NCBI RefSeq assembly: GCF_017676385.1
Contig: NZ_JAFFZN010000044.1
Span: forward strand, 1-43,114
Direction: 5' to 3'
DNA length: 43,114 bases
Source: Streptomyces spirodelae
GTDB taxonomy: Bacteria > Actinomycetota > Actinomycetes > Streptomycetales > Streptomycetaceae
Under the pieces are notes generated by a model. That model saw nothing but the letters and a program-made list of their open reading frames with translations. It ran no database searches and was not told the origin of the DNA. Below are positions 25,322 through 34,274 of this stretch, piece by piece (the stretch's first letter is position 1; every line of letters begins with the position of its first letter). Made by a program: the position numbers and the translations under genes.

Positions 25322-26335
25322 TCAGCGCGGTGCCCCTCGCCAGCCCGTAACCGGAAGAGCGAACTTGGCCACCAGGCGATCCGTGAAAGAAGCGTGGTGC
25401 AGCCGTGCCAGCCGCACCGGCACCGCACCGCGCCGCACCTCCACCCGCGCCCCGGCCGGCAGCTCGACACTGCGCCGTCCGTCGGCCCACAGCACCCCGT
25501 GCGGCGTCTGCGGCTGCACCTCGACGGCCAGCACCGAATCGGGGGCGGTCACCAGAGGCTTGGCGAACAGCGCATGGGCACTGATCGGCACCATCAGCAG
25601 CGCCTCCACCTCGGGCCACACCACGGGCCCGCCCGCTGAGAACGCGTAGGCGGTGGACCCGGTGGGGCTGGCACACACCACGCCGTCGCCGCCGAAGCTG
25701 GAGACGGGACGGCCGTCGACCTCGATGACGACCTCCAGCATCCGCTCGCGGGCCGCCTTTTCGACGGAGACCTCGTTGAGCGCCCAGTCGGCGTGCACGA
25801 TGTGCCCGCTGCCGGGGCTGTGCGCGTTGTAGCCCGCGTTGCGTACGATCACATCGAGGGTCATCCGTTCCTCGACCTCGTAGGCCCGGGAGACCACCCG
25901 GTCCACGACCTTGTCCAGGTCGTCGCGCTCGGCCTCCGCGAGGAAGCCGACCCGGCCGAGGTTGACGCCGAGCATCGGCACCCCCGAGGCCCGTGCGAAC
26001 TCGGCGCCGCGCAGCAGCGTCCCGTCGCCGCCGAGCACCACCAGCAGTTCGCAGCCCTCGGCGGCGTCCGGCTTGGCGCTCACCGTCTGCACCCGGTCGG
26101 GGAGCGGCAGGTCGGCCGCCTCCTCGGCGAGCACCCGGACCCCGATGCCGCAGCGCAGCAGCCCCTGGACGACCAGTTCGGCGCTGCGCACAGCGGCGGG
26201 TCTGCCGGTGTGCGCGAGGAGGAAGACCGTGCGGTCGCCATCCTGGGCGGCCGGACGGTCCGCGCTGACCGGGTAGGTGCTCCCGGAGGGCTGTGCTGGC
26301 TGTGCCGACTGTGCAGCTCGGCTGTCCTCGGTCAC
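25322..26335 (-). CDS. nadK: NAD kinase
   Basis: Phosphorylates NAD to NADP. 337 aa, with a variable N-terminal 34 residues. The catalytic GGDGT motif is at 102-106 (LLVVLGGDGTLLRGAEF), and the second conserved region is GDGVVCASPTGSTAYAFSAGGP. The GTG start overlaps the tlyA stop (GTGA). A 125-base gap separates it from recN. The tlyA-nadK-recN order matches Rv1694-Rv1696. Confidence 0.96.
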   Translation of the reverse strand: MTEDSRAAQSAQPAQPSGSTYPVSADRPAAQDGDRTVFLLAHTGRPAAVRSAELVVQGLLRCGIGVRVLAEEAADLPLPDRVQTVSAKPDAAEGCELLVVLGGDGTLLRGAEFARASGVPMLGVNLGRVGFLAEAERDDLDKVVDRVVSRAYEVEERMTLDVIVRNAGYNAHSPGSGHIVHADWALNEVSVEKAARERMLEVVIEVDGRPVSSFGGDGVVCASPTGSTAYAFSAGGPVVWPEVEALLMVPISAHALFAKPLVTAPDSVLAVEVQPQTPHGVLWADGRRSVELPAGARVEVRRGAVPVRLARLHHASFTDRLVAKFALPVTGWRGAPR

Positions 26336-27138
26336 TTGGGCCCCTCTGCCACCGCTCGCTCGACTTCGGCCGGGTCGAGGTCATCGGCCCCGGCACGCAG
26401 CCACAGAAAGTATTCGACGTTTCCCGAAGGTCCCGGCAGGGGGCTGGAGGTGACGCCCTGCGCGCCCAGACCCAGGGCTGCCGCGTGTCCGGCGACCGTT
26501 CGCACGGCCTCGGCACGCAGTTCGGGGCTGCGGACGACACCGCCGCTGCCCAGCCGCTCCCGGCCCACCTCGAACTGTGGTTTCACCATCAGCACCAGGT
26601 CGGCCTCGGGCACGGCACAGCGGACGAGCGCGGGCAGTACGAGCCCCAAGGGGATGAACGACAGGTCACCGACGACCAGTTCCACCGGCAGGCCGCCGAT
26701 GTCCTCCACGGTCAGCTCCCGGACGTTCGTACGGTCCTTGACGGTGACCCGGGGGTCGCTCCGCAGCGACCAGGCGAGCTGTCCGTAGCCCACGTCCACG
26801 GCCACGACGTGCTCTGCTCCCGCGCGCAGCAGCACGTCGGTGAAGCCGCCGGTCGAGGCGCCCGCGTCCAGCGCACGCCGGCCCTGGACCCGCAGCCCGC
26901 GCGGAACGAACGCTTCCAGCGCTCCGGCGAGCTTGTGGCCGCCGCGCGAGACATAGTCCGGATCGCTCTCGTCCGTCTTGACGACCAGCGCCGCGCTGGT
27001 CTCGACCTGGGTGGCCGGTTTGGCCGCCACATTGCCCCCGACCGTGACCCGTCCCGCGGCGATCAACTGGCCGGCGTGCTCCCGCGAACGGGCGAGGTTG
27101 CGGCGCACCAGCTCCGCGTCGAGTCGGCGTCGTGCCAC
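26332..27138 (-). CDS. tlyA: TlyA-type 16S/23S rRNA 2'-O-methyltransferase
   Basis: Methylates rRNA ribose (C1409 and C1920 in mycobacteria, needed there for capreomycin susceptibility). 268 aa. An S4 RNA-binding domain covers residues 1-60 (RRRLDAELVRRNLARSREH and GRVTVGG). The linker is DYVSRGGHKLAGALE. The FtsJ-like Rossmann domain has the SAM motif DAGASTGGFTD (91-101), then DVGYGQLAW and VGDLSFIPL. Lys at LVMVKPQFE completes the K-D-K-type set. The GTG start at 27138 lies 3 bases after the upstream gene's stop. It is followed by nadK with a 4-base overlap. Confidence 0.95.
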   Translation of the reverse strand: MARRRLDAELVRRNLARSREHAGQLIAAGRVTVGGNVAAKPATQVETSAALVVKTDESDPDYVSRGGHKLAGALEAFVPRGLRVQGRRALDAGASTGGFTDVLLRAGAEHVVAVDVGYGQLAWSLRSDPRVTVKDRTNVRELTVEDIGGLPVELVVGDLSFIPLGLVLPALVRCAVPEADLVLMVKPQFEVGRERLGSGGVVRSPELRAEAVRTVAGHAAALGLGAQGVTSSPLPGPSGNVEYFLWLRAGADDLDPAEVERAVAEGPK

Positions 27139-27141
27139 GGC

Positions 27142-27591
27142 TCAGCTCCGGGGGGTGTGGGGTCGGTCCAGCGCGGCCAGGCTCTCGCGCAGGCCACGGT
27201 GGACATCTTCGTACACCTCCAGATGGCCGGAGACAGCGAGGTGGTCGGCGTCCTCCAGCCGCCGGAGGTGGGCGTCGACCGGGCCGTGGCCGGTGGGGCG
27301 CAGGGGAACACCGAGGGGCCGCGGACCGTCGTCGGGCTCACCGGCCTGCTCCTGGGCGCCTCCGGCGTCTTCGGCTTCCCGGTCCGGCTCCGCTTCGGCT
27401 TCCCTGGCCCGCTCCGTGGCGTCGGTCTGCGCGGACGGCGCCGTGTCTCCGGCTTTCTCGGCCGCCTCCGTCCGCCCGTACGGCTTCTCGGGCTGCGCCG
27501 TCTCGTCGTACCGCTCGGTGCCGTTTGCCGAGGGCTGCTGCTCGGGGGTGGGGGCGTGCCCGGGCCCGGGTCCCTGCGCGAACTCGCTCAT
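27142..27591 (-). CDS. Small conserved protein, Rv1693-like
   Basis: 149 aa. Residues 1-90 are acidic and disordered (Glu, Ala, Gln, Pro). The conserved part is the C-terminal 60 residues, HGPVDAHLRRLEDADHLAVSG then HLEVYEDVHRGLRESLAAL, predicted helical. Mycobacteria have a short gene of this kind between the HAD gene and tlyA (Rv1693), which is exactly this position. The function is unknown. It ends 3 bases before the tlyA start. Upstream is the minisatellite and then the siderophore ABC genes. Confidence 0.75.
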   Translation of the reverse strand: MSEFAQGPGPGHAPTPEQQPSANGTERYDETAQPEKPYGRTEAAEKAGDTAPSAQTDATERAREAEAEPDREAEDAGGAQEQAGEPDDGPRPLGVPLRPTGHGPVDAHLRRLEDADHLAVSGHLEVYEDVHRGLRESLAALDRPHTPRS

Positions 27592-27612
27592 GCCCCCGAC
27601 GCTACCTCCCGG

Positions 27613-27741
27613 GTCCGACAGACCGCCGGGTCGACAGACTGCCGGGGCGGCAGACCGCCGGGTCGACAGACCGCCGGGTCGACAGACCGCCGGGGCGGCA
27701 GACCGCCGGGTCGACAGACTGCCGGGGCGGCAGACCGCCGG
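27613..27741. repeat. 16-bp minisatellite, eight units
   Basis: Eight contiguous units of two types: GTCGACAGACYGCCGG (the first unit is one base longer) and GGCGGCAGACCGCCGG. The second type is itself a hairpin (GGCGG, CAGA, CCGCC). The array fills nearly all of the 152-base gap between the ABC ATPase stop (27744) and the small Rv1693-like gene, so it follows the ATPase gene and may act as its terminator. Confidence 0.92.
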
Positions 27742-27743
27742 GC

Positions 27744-28625
27744 TCAGCGCCGGGCCGCCGGCACCACCAGCGGAGTGCCGGTCTCCGGGTCGTCGATCAC
27801 CCGGCAGGGCATCCCGAAGACCTCCTCGACCAGCTCAGCTGTCACCACCTCGCCCGGCTCCCCCTGAGCGACGATCCGGCCCTCCCGCATCGCGATCAGA
27901 TGGGTGGCGTAGCGGGCCGCGTGATTGAGGTCGTGCAGTACGGCGACGAGGGTGCGCCCCTCCTCCTCGTGCAGGCGCGCGCACAGGTCGAGAATCTCGA
28001 TCTGGTGCGCGATGTCCAGGTAGGTGGTGGGCTCGTCCAGCAGCAGCAGCGGCGTCTGCTGGGCCAGCGCCATGGCGATCCACACCCGCTGCCGCTGGCC
28101 GCCGGAGAGCTCGTCCACGAACCGGTCGCCGAGTCCTTCGACGCCGGTGGCCGCCATGGACTCGGCCACCACCTGCTCGTCGTCCCGCGACCACTGGCGC
28201 AGCAGCCCTTGGTGCGGGTAGCGGCCGCGGGCCACCAGATCGGCGACGGTGATGCCCTCGGGAGCCGTGGACGACTGGGGCAGCAGGCCCAGGGTGCGGG
28301 CCAGCGCCTTGGCCGGCATGCCTGCGATGTCGCCGCCGTCCAGCAGGACCTGCCCCTCGGCGGGCTTGAGCATCCGGGAGAGGGCGCGCAGCAGCGTGGA
28401 CTTTCCGCAGGCGTTGGGGCCGACCACGACCGTGAACGAGCGGTCGGGCACCGCGACGTCGAGCTCACGGGCGATGGTGCGCTGGTCGTAGGCGAGGGTG
28501 AGACCGTGCCCGGTCAGCCGGGGCTCTCCGGCCGCCGGCGCGGCACGGCCGGAGGCGGCCACCTTGTCTCCGGCAGCGTCTCCGGCGGCCTCCGGCCCGG
28601 AGATACCCCCAGTGGCGGTCTTCAT
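27744..28625 (-). CDS. Siderophore ABC importer, ATPase subunit (FecE/FepC type)
   Basis: Cytoplasmic ATPase of a FecCDE-like ferri-siderophore importer. 293 aa from the ATG at 28625, with GGGGA about 6 bases upstream. Walker A GPNACGKST, the Q-loop LLPQSS, signature LSGGQRQR, Walker B LLLLDEPTTYLD and the H-loop VLHDLNHA are complete. The N-terminal 35 residues are low complexity. It is third in the permease-permease-ATPase set, 73 bases behind the second permease. Substrate is inferred from the binding protein and iron box nearby. Confidence 0.93.
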   Translation of the reverse strand: MKTATGGISGPEAAGDAAGDKVAASGRAAPAAGEPRLTGHGLTLAYDQRTIARELDVAVPDRSFTVVVGPNACGKSTLLRALSRMLKPAEGQVLLDGGDIAGMPAKALARTLGLLPQSSTAPEGITVADLVARGRYPHQGLLRQWSRDDEQVVAESMAATGVEGLGDRFVDELSGGQRQRVWIAMALAQQTPLLLLDEPTTYLDIAHQIEILDLCARLHEEEGRTLVAVLHDLNHAARYATHLIAMREGRIVAQGEPGEVVTAELVEEVFGMPCRVIDDPETGTPLVVPAARR

Positions 28626-28698
28626 CGTGTCCCCGCTTCCGTTGGGTGCGTGCATTCCTTCGAGGCCGGAGCCGGCACGTCCGACTCCCTCATATCCG

Positions 28699-29751
28699 TC
28701 ATATCCGCCCGGCCCTGCGCTCGGTGGCCAGCAGCCACACCAGATACCCTCCACCCACCACTCCGGTGATCACGCCGACGGGGAGCTGGTGCTCCCCGAA
28801 GGCCCGCTGGGCCACCAGGTCGGCGCAGATCAGCAGCGCCGCGCCCATGCACAGCGAGGGCAGCAGGTTGGGCCCCGGCGTCCTGGTGAGGCGCCGGGCG
28901 AGCTGCGGTGCCGTCAGCGCGACGAAGGAGACGGGTCCCGCGGCGGCGGCGGACAGCGCCACCAGCAGCACCCCGGCGGCCAGCAGGGCGAGCCGGGTGC
29001 GTTCGACACGGACGCCGAGCGCGCAGGCTGCGTCGTCCCCCATCTCCATCATCCGCAGGGCGCGTCCGCAGCCCAGCAGCACCAGCGGTACGAGCACCAC
29101 CATGCCGACGGCCAGCGGCATGACGTCGTTCCAGCCGCGCCCGTCCAGGCTGCCGGTCATCCACAGCACGGCGCGGGACGCCTCGGTGATACCGGCGCGG
29201 GTGATGAGGTAGCTGTTGACGCCGGTCAGGATGGCGGTGGCACCTACGCCGACGAGCACCAGCCGGTAGCCGTGCATACCGCGCTTCCAGGCGAGGGCGT
29301 AGATGAGCGCCCCGGTGACGACGGCTCCGGTGACGGCCCCGCCCGCCAGCAGTGCGCTGCTGCCGCCCGCCGCGAAGATGACCAACAGCGCTCCGGCGGC
29401 AGCCCCGTTGGTGAAGCCGAGGATGTCCGGGCTGCCGAGCGGGTTGCGCACCACGGCCTGGAAGACGGCGCCGCACAGCCCCAGGCTCGCTCCGACGAGC
29501 AGCGCGGTGACGGTGCGGGGCAGCCGCAGTTCGTTGACGATGAACGCGTCGGCGGGGTCGCCCTGCCCGAGCAGGGTACGGATCACCTCGCCCGGTGCCA
29601 TGGGGTACTCGCCGCTGCCGATCGCGAACACGGCGGCGACCAGCGCGAGTACCAGACAGCCGGTGCCGACGAGCAGGGCGCGCGGCCGGTAGTTGACCGA
29701 GAGACCGCCCGGGGTGCGCAGGACGTTCTCACGGGTGCCGGTGAGGCTCAT
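28699..29751 (-). CDS. Siderophore ABC importer, permease 2 (FecCD family)
   Basis: 350 aa, integral membrane, about ten helices. FecCD features: NELRLPRTVTALLVGASLGLCGAVFQAVVRNPL in pieces (LRLPRT, then GAVFQAVVRNPLGSPDILG) and the late PVSFVALTAPQLARRL coupling segment. The ATG overlaps the stop of permease 1 (ATGA). It would form a heterodimer with permease 1 and dock on the ATPase. Confidence 0.93.
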   Translation of the reverse strand: MSLTGTRENVLRTPGGLSVNYRPRALLVGTGCLVLALVAAVFAIGSGEYPMAPGEVIRTLLGQGDPADAFIVNELRLPRTVTALLVGASLGLCGAVFQAVVRNPLGSPDILGFTNGAAAGALLVIFAAGGSSALLAGGAVTGAVVTGALIYALAWKRGMHGYRLVLVGVGATAILTGVNSYLITRAGITEASRAVLWMTGSLDGRGWNDVMPLAVGMVVLVPLVLLGCGRALRMMEMGDDAACALGVRVERTRLALLAAGVLLVALSAAAAGPVSFVALTAPQLARRLTRTPGPNLLPSLCMGAALLICADLVAQRAFGEHQLPVGVITGVVGGGYLVWLLATERRAGRI

Positions 29752-30836
29752 GCGTGTGCCACCCTCCGCCTGCGCACGAAGTAGAGGAAGAACGGGCCGC
29801 CGAGTACGACGGTGACGATGCCGACCTGGAGCTCGCTGGGCCGGCCGAGGATGCGCCCGAGGACGTCGGCGCCGAGCAGCAGCACGGGTGCCAGGACGGC
29901 GCAGTACGGCAGCAGCCAGCGCTGGTCGGGTCCGGTGAGCGCGCGCACCATGTGCGGCACCATCAGCCCGACGAAGACGATCGGCCCGCAGGCGGCGGTG
30001 GCGGCCCCGCACAGCAGGGTGATGGCCACGATGGCGGCGGCGCGCGTCCGGCCGGGCCGGGAGCCGAGGGCTCGTGCCGCGTCGTCGCCGAGTGCGAGCG
30101 CGTTCAGCGGGCGGGCCAGGACGAGTGCGAGAAGAGCGCCGACGGCGATGAAGGGCAGCGCCTGGAGGACGGTCGAGTCCTGGGCGCGGGCCAAGGAGCC
30201 GACCATCCAGAACCGCATCCGGTCCAGCGAGGCGGTGTCCAGGAGCTGAACGGCGCTCACATAGGAGATCAGCGCCGCGTTGAGTGCCGTCCCGGCGAGA
30301 GCCAGCCGCGCGGGGGTGGCGCCGCGTCCGCCCCCGACGGCGTAGACGAGGACGGAGACGGCGGCGGCACCGAGGAAGGCGAAGCCGATGTAGCCGGTGT
30401 ACCCGGCGACACCGAAGAAGGAGATGGCCGTGACCACGGCGGCCGCCGCGCCGGCGTTGATGCCCAGCAGTCCCGGATCGGCCAGCGGGTTGCGGGTGAG
30501 CGCCTGCATCACGCCGCCCGCCAGACCGAGCGCGACACCGGCGAGCAGGCCCAGGAGAGTGCGCGGCAGCCGCATCTCGTGAACGACGGTGTAGTCGGCC
30601 GACCCGCTGTCGACGAGCCCCGACCACGCCTCGCCGAGCGAGAGCGGCCGGGCACCGAAGGCGAGGCTGAGGAAGACGACGAGCAGCAGCACGAGGGCGG
30701 CGGCCAGCAGCCCGGCGGCCCGGGCGAGCGGGGTCCGGGCACGCGCCGGCTGTTCCTCCGCGGCCTTCGGCTGTCCGTTGCCACGGCGTACTGCCGCTGA
30801 ATCCCCTTGGACCTGCGGGGACTTGGTGAAAGTCAC
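29748..30836 (-). CDS. Siderophore ABC importer, permease 1 (FecCD family)
   Basis: 362 aa, about ten membrane helices after a 40-residue polar N-terminus. The GTG at 30836 has GGAG at a 7-base spacing; the frame extends 15 codons further up without a ribosome site. Family segments: HEMRLPRTLLGLLAG, GGVMQALTRNPLADPGLLG, MRFWMVGSLA and GPIVFVGLMVPHMVRAL. It starts 65 bases from the iron box and is transcribed divergently from the binding-protein gene. Confidence 0.93.
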   Translation of the reverse strand: MTFTKSPQVQGDSAAVRRGNGQPKAAEEQPARARTPLARAAGLLAAALVLLLVVFLSLAFGARPLSLGEAWSGLVDSGSADYTVVHEMRLPRTLLGLLAGVALGLAGGVMQALTRNPLADPGLLGINAGAAAAVVTAISFFGVAGYTGYIGFAFLGAAAVSVLVYAVGGGRGATPARLALAGTALNAALISYVSAVQLLDTASLDRMRFWMVGSLARAQDSTVLQALPFIAVGALLALVLARPLNALALGDDAARALGSRPGRTRAAAIVAITLLCGAATAACGPIVFVGLMVPHMVRALTGPDQRWLLPYCAVLAPVLLLGADVLGRILGRPSELQVGIVTVVLGGPFFLYFVRRRRVAHA

Positions 30837-30900
30837 GTACGCGCTCCGGTCGGGGCCGGGGAGACGGGGGCGCCCGGCCACTGGACAACAACAACTTTGG

Positions 30901-30919
30901 TTAGGTTAGCCTAACTGCG
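30901..30919. promoter_or_regulatory. Iron box (DmdR/IdeR-type operator) in the divergent transporter promoter
   Basis: TTAGGTTAGCCTAACTGCG matches the actinobacterial iron-box consensus TTAGGTTAGSCTAACCTAA at about 16 of 19 positions: the left half and central TTAGCCTAA are perfect and the right end is degenerate. It lies between the permease start (30836) and the binding-protein start (31017) and would repress both under iron sufficiency. Confidence 0.85.
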
Positions 30920-31016
30920 AACTCGGCCCCACGGCCGCCCCGCAGGTACGTCCGCGGCATGCCCGCGGGCCCGTCCCCGTACCTCGTCCCCAGTACGTCG
31001 AGAGAAGGCCCTAGAA

Positions 31017-32045
31017 ATGCCCAGCTCTTCCCCTATGCCCTCCCTTTCCCGCCGTGGTCTGCTCGCCGCCGGCGGTGCCGCCGGTCTCGGGGCGCTGCTC
31101 GCCGCCTGCGGCGGTGAAGGGTCAGGTTCCGGTTCGGGTGGCGACGCCAAGGGCAAGGGGTGGGCCTTCACCGACGACCGTAAGAAGAAGGTCACCCTGG
31201 ACGCCGTTCCCGAGCGGATCGTCGCCTATACGGCCACCGCCGCGGCGCTGTGGGACTTCGGAGTGCGCGACAACGTCGTCGGCGTCTTCGGTCCGACGAA
31301 GAAGAAGAACGGCGAGCCGGATGTGCTCGCCGGCGACATGGACATCTCCAAGGTGAAGATCATCGGCAACGCCTTCGGCGAGTTCGACCTGGAGAAGTAC
31401 GCCAAGCTCCGCCCCCAGCTGCTGATCAGCAACATGTACCTCAAGGACGCGCTCTTCTACGTCCCCGAGGAGAGCAAGGACAAGATCTACAAGCTCGCCC
31501 CCCAGGTGGCCATGAGGGCGGCGGGCATCCCGATGAACGAGGTCATCCAGCAGTACGCGAAGCTCGCCGAGTCGCTGGGTGCCGATGTGAAGGCCAAGTC
31601 CGTCACGGACGCCAAGGCCCACTTCGAGAAGGCGGCCGAACGGCTGCGCAAGGCGGCCAAGAGCGGAATCCGGGTCCTCGCCGCCTCCGGTGCCCCCGAC
31701 CTGTTCTACGTCTCCGACCCGGACGCCAACTCCGACCTGCAGTACTTCAAGCAGCTCGGCGTCGACCTGGTGAAGCCCAAGAAGGTCAGCAAGCAGGGCT
31801 TCTTCGAGGAGCTGAGCTGGGAGAACGCCGACAAGTACAAGGCGGACCTGATCATCCTGGACAACCGCACCCAGTCCCTCCAGCCCAAGGCCCTCAAGTC
31901 GAAGCCGTCCTGGACCGACCTGCCCGCCGTCAAGGCGGGCCAGGTCGCCTCGTGGGCGGCCGAGCCCCGCTTCTCGTACGCGGGCGCGGCGCCCCTGCTG
32001 GAGGACCTCGCGGACGCGATCGAGAAGGCCGAGAAGCTCGACTGA
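31017..32045 (+). CDS. Ferri-siderophore-binding lipoprotein
   Basis: 342 aa. Start ATG with AGAAGG 8 bases upstream. The N-terminus has twin arginines (SRRGLLAAGG), a hydrophobic stretch and the lipobox LLAAC with lipidated Cys31, then a Gly/Ser linker, so it is an anchored extracytoplasmic lipoprotein. The body is a class III periplasmic-binding-protein fold (VPERIVAYTATAAALWDFGV; a long central helix near residue 200; SWAAEPRFSYAGAAPLLEDLADAI at the end). It is divergent from the permeases across an iron box. Homology to DesE of S. coelicolor is plausible given the adjacent des genes, but the bound siderophore cannot be read from sequence. Confidence 0.88.
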   Translation: MPSSSPMPSLSRRGLLAAGGAAGLGALLAACGGEGSGSGSGGDAKGKGWAFTDDRKKKVTLDAVPERIVAYTATAAALWDFGVRDNVVGVFGPTKKKNGEPDVLAGDMDISKVKIIGNAFGEFDLEKYAKLRPQLLISNMYLKDALFYVPEESKDKIYKLAPQVAMRAAGIPMNEVIQQYAKLAESLGADVKAKSVTDAKAHFEKAAERLRKAAKSGIRVLAASGAPDLFYVSDPDANSDLQYFKQLGVDLVKPKKVSKQGFFEELSWENADKYKADLIILDNRTQSLQPKALKSKPSWTDLPAVKAGQVASWAAEPRFSYAGAAPLLEDLADAIEKAEKLD

Positions 32046-32128
32046 CGCCTCCGCCCTCCGGCTCTGCCGGCCGCCCGCACCACACGCACAGCGCCGCACC
32101 CCATCCCCTTCGCCGAGGAGCAGACACG

Positions 32129-33013
32129 ATGAGCACGGTCAGCACGGCGCAGCCCGCGCCCTCCACCGTTCCGTTCGCGTTCTTCGAACTGCACGTCGTA
32201 CGGGCCCGCCGACTGGGTCCGACCATGCTGCGGATCACCTTCGGGGGCGAAGGGCTGGATCGTTTCGCCTCCGGCGGCCGGGACCAGCGCTTCAAACTCT
32301 TCCTGCCGCAGCCGGGACAGACCACCCCTGTGGTGCCCACCGAGGCGGGCGAGAACTGGTTCGCGCAGTGGCGTGCAATGGACGAGAACATCCGCGGCAT
32401 CATGCGGAGTTACACGGTGCGGGCGCTGCGCAGGGGCGGCCGGTACGGGGCCGACGACGAGTTGGACGTCGACTTCGCGCTGCACGGCGAGACCGGCCCG
32501 GCATCGCGCTGGGCGCTGCGGGCCATGCCCGGGGACCGGGTGACGCTGCTCGGGCCGGTCGTGGAGGACAACGCGGGCGTCGACTTCCGGCCGCCCGAGG
32601 GCACCGACTGGGTGCTGCTGAGCGGCGACGAGACCGCGCTGCCCGCCATCGGCGCCACCCTGGAGTGGCTGCCTGCGGGGATGCCCGCGCGCGTGTTCGT
32701 CGAGGTGGCGCACCGGGAGGACGTCCAGGACCTGCCGACCCTCGCCGACGCCCGGTTCACCTGGCTGGTGCGCGACGAGGCGGCCGCAGTACCGCGCACG
32801 GAGCGGATGGTCGAGTCCGTGCGCGGGGACCGGTTCCCCGACGGCATGCCCTACGCGTGGATCGCTGGCGAGTCCGGCACCGTCAAGGCGCTGCGCCGCC
32901 ACCTGGTGGCCGAGCGCGGCTTCGACCGGCGCGCGGTCACGTTCACCGGCTACTGGCGGCTGGGCGCGACCGAGGAGCAGCTGGTCGCCGAAGCCCTGGC
33001 TGCCGCCGGCTGA
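32129..33013 (+). CDS. Siderophore-interacting protein (SIP), FAD-dependent ferric reductase
   Basis: Cytoplasmic flavoprotein that releases iron from imported siderophores by reduction with NAD(P)H. 294 aa; the ATG at 32129 has GAGGAG 8 bases upstream. The FAD-binding motif is RSYTVR (93-98). LLSGDETALPAIGATLEWL and the C-terminal AGESGTVKALRRHLV and YWRLGATEEQL are characteristic of the SIP family (ViuB/FscN type). It lies 83 bases behind the lipoprotein gene and is probably co-transcribed. DesF of S. coelicolor is the same kind of protein. Confidence 0.93.
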   Translation: MSTVSTAQPAPSTVPFAFFELHVVRARRLGPTMLRITFGGEGLDRFASGGRDQRFKLFLPQPGQTTPVVPTEAGENWFAQWRAMDENIRGIMRSYTVRALRRGGRYGADDELDVDFALHGETGPASRWALRAMPGDRVTLLGPVVEDNAGVDFRPPEGTDWVLLSGDETALPAIGATLEWLPAGMPARVFVEVAHREDVQDLPTLADARFTWLVRDEAAAVPRTERMVESVRGDRFPDGMPYAWIAGESGTVKALRRHLVAERGFDRRAVTFTGYWRLGATEEQLVAEALAAAG

Positions 33014-33043
33014 CAACGCCGCTCGGGTGACCCGGCCGGGCCC

Positions 33044-34117
33044 TCAAAGGCCCAGCCGGGTCAGCGCGCTGCCCGCGTCCAGCCGGCACTCCCCCTCGCC
33101 CGCCGCCGACCAGGCGGCCCCGCACAGGGCGCGCAGGCCGTCCACCGGGTCGCCGTCGCCCACCAGCTCCAGTTGCTCCGCGCCCGCGTGCGCCGTCCAG
33201 CCGCCGCACCCGAAGCCACTGGCGGCGTCGCCCGTCACTTCCGGCTGGGCCTGCAACAGTCCGCGCAGGTCGCGGGCCACATAGGTCGGGCGGTGCACCG
33301 GTCGGGCGGCGATCAGCTGAGCGGCGTCGGTCACCCCGGTGAGGACGAGAAGTGAGTCCACGCGCCCCGCGTGCGCCCCCTCGATGTCGGTGTCGAGCCG
33401 GTCGCCGACCACCAACGGCCGCCGCGCGCCGGTCCGCAGGATGGACTCCCGGTGCATCGGCGGCAGCGGCTTGCCGGCGACCACGGGTTCGGGCGGGGTG
33501 CGCATCCACCGGGTGGCGATGCGGACGACCTCGACGGCCGAACCGTTGCCGGGCGCTATGCCGCGTCCGCTGGGGATGGTCAGATCGGTGTTGGAGGCGA
33601 ACCAGGGCACGCCACGCTGCACGGCGATCGCCGCCTCGACCAGGCGCCCCCACTCCATCGAGGGCCCGCCGTAGCCCTGCACCACGGCTGCGGGCTCCTC
33701 CTCGGCCGTCTCGACGACGGTCAGCCCGCGCTCCTCCAGCGCGACCCGCAGCCCGTCGGCGCCGACGGCCAGTACCCGCGCGCCCCGGGGGACGCGCTCG
33801 GCGATCAGCCGGGCGACCGCCTGTGCCGAGGTGATGATCTCGTCGGCAGCCGCCGGCACACCCAGCCGCGTCAGATGTGCCGCGACGGTCTGCGGTGTGC
33901 GGGCCGCGTTGTTGGTCACATACGCCAGCCGCAGCCCGCTCTCGCGCGCCGTGGCCAGCGAGCCGACCGCGTGCGGCACGGCCTCTCCGCCGGCGTACAC
34001 CACCCCGTCCAGGTCCAGCAGTGCCGTGTCGTACGAGGTGTGCAGCGGCTCCTCGGCAGCCAGCGGGCGGGACGGCGGAGCCGCGGTGGCCGTGCCGGCA
34101 GCGGGGCTGTGGTGCAT
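33044..34117 (-). CDS. HAD-family phosphatase (NagD/Rv1692-like)
   Basis: 357 aa from the ATG at 34117, with AGGAG at 34127-34131. HAD motif I is DLDG (Asp35 nucleophile, Asp37), motif II is in YVTNNAAR, and motif III/IV is VVGDRLDTDIEGAH. The type IIA cap (GADGLRVALEERGL) places it with NagD and Pho13 phosphatases. The mycobacterial counterpart in this synteny block, Rv1692, is a glycerol-3-phosphate phosphatase, so that activity is a reasonable guess. The last 70 residues (from about 280, with GGWTAHAGAEQLELVGDGDP) form an extra C-terminal domain. It is convergent with the SIP gene and divergent from DUF1015. Confidence 0.9.
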   Translation of the reverse strand: MHHSPAAGTATAAPPSRPLAAEEPLHTSYDTALLDLDGVVYAGGEAVPHAVGSLATARESGLRLAYVTNNAARTPQTVAAHLTRLGVPAAADEIITSAQAVARLIAERVPRGARVLAVGADGLRVALEERGLTVVETAEEEPAAVVQGYGGPSMEWGRLVEAAIAVQRGVPWFASNTDLTIPSGRGIAPGNGSAVEVVRIATRWMRTPPEPVVAGKPLPPMHRESILRTGARRPLVVGDRLDTDIEGAHAGRVDSLLVLTGVTDAAQLIAARPVHRPTYVARDLRGLLQAQPEVTGDAASGFGCGGWTAHAGAEQLELVGDGDPVDGLRALCGAAWSAAGEGECRLDAGSALTRLGL

Positions 34118-34274
34118 GAGGGCTCGCTCCTTGTGCTCTTTCCCGGGACAGACGGCGGCCGTGACCGGGCCGCGCGCCGTACCGATCCTCTCGTACACCC
34201 CGGGCGCGCTCCGCACCCCTGCGCCCCCTGTGCCCCGGTCCACCGGGTATCGGGCACCGGCATACCATGCACAG

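Noticed and set aside
23244..25649. 801-aa open frame on the plus strand opposite recN
   Set aside because: Shadow of recN; low-complexity Gly/Gln/Arg-rich translation.
27613..27741. CRISPR-like array
   Set aside because: The 16-bp units are contiguous with no spacers, and there is no cas gene in the window.
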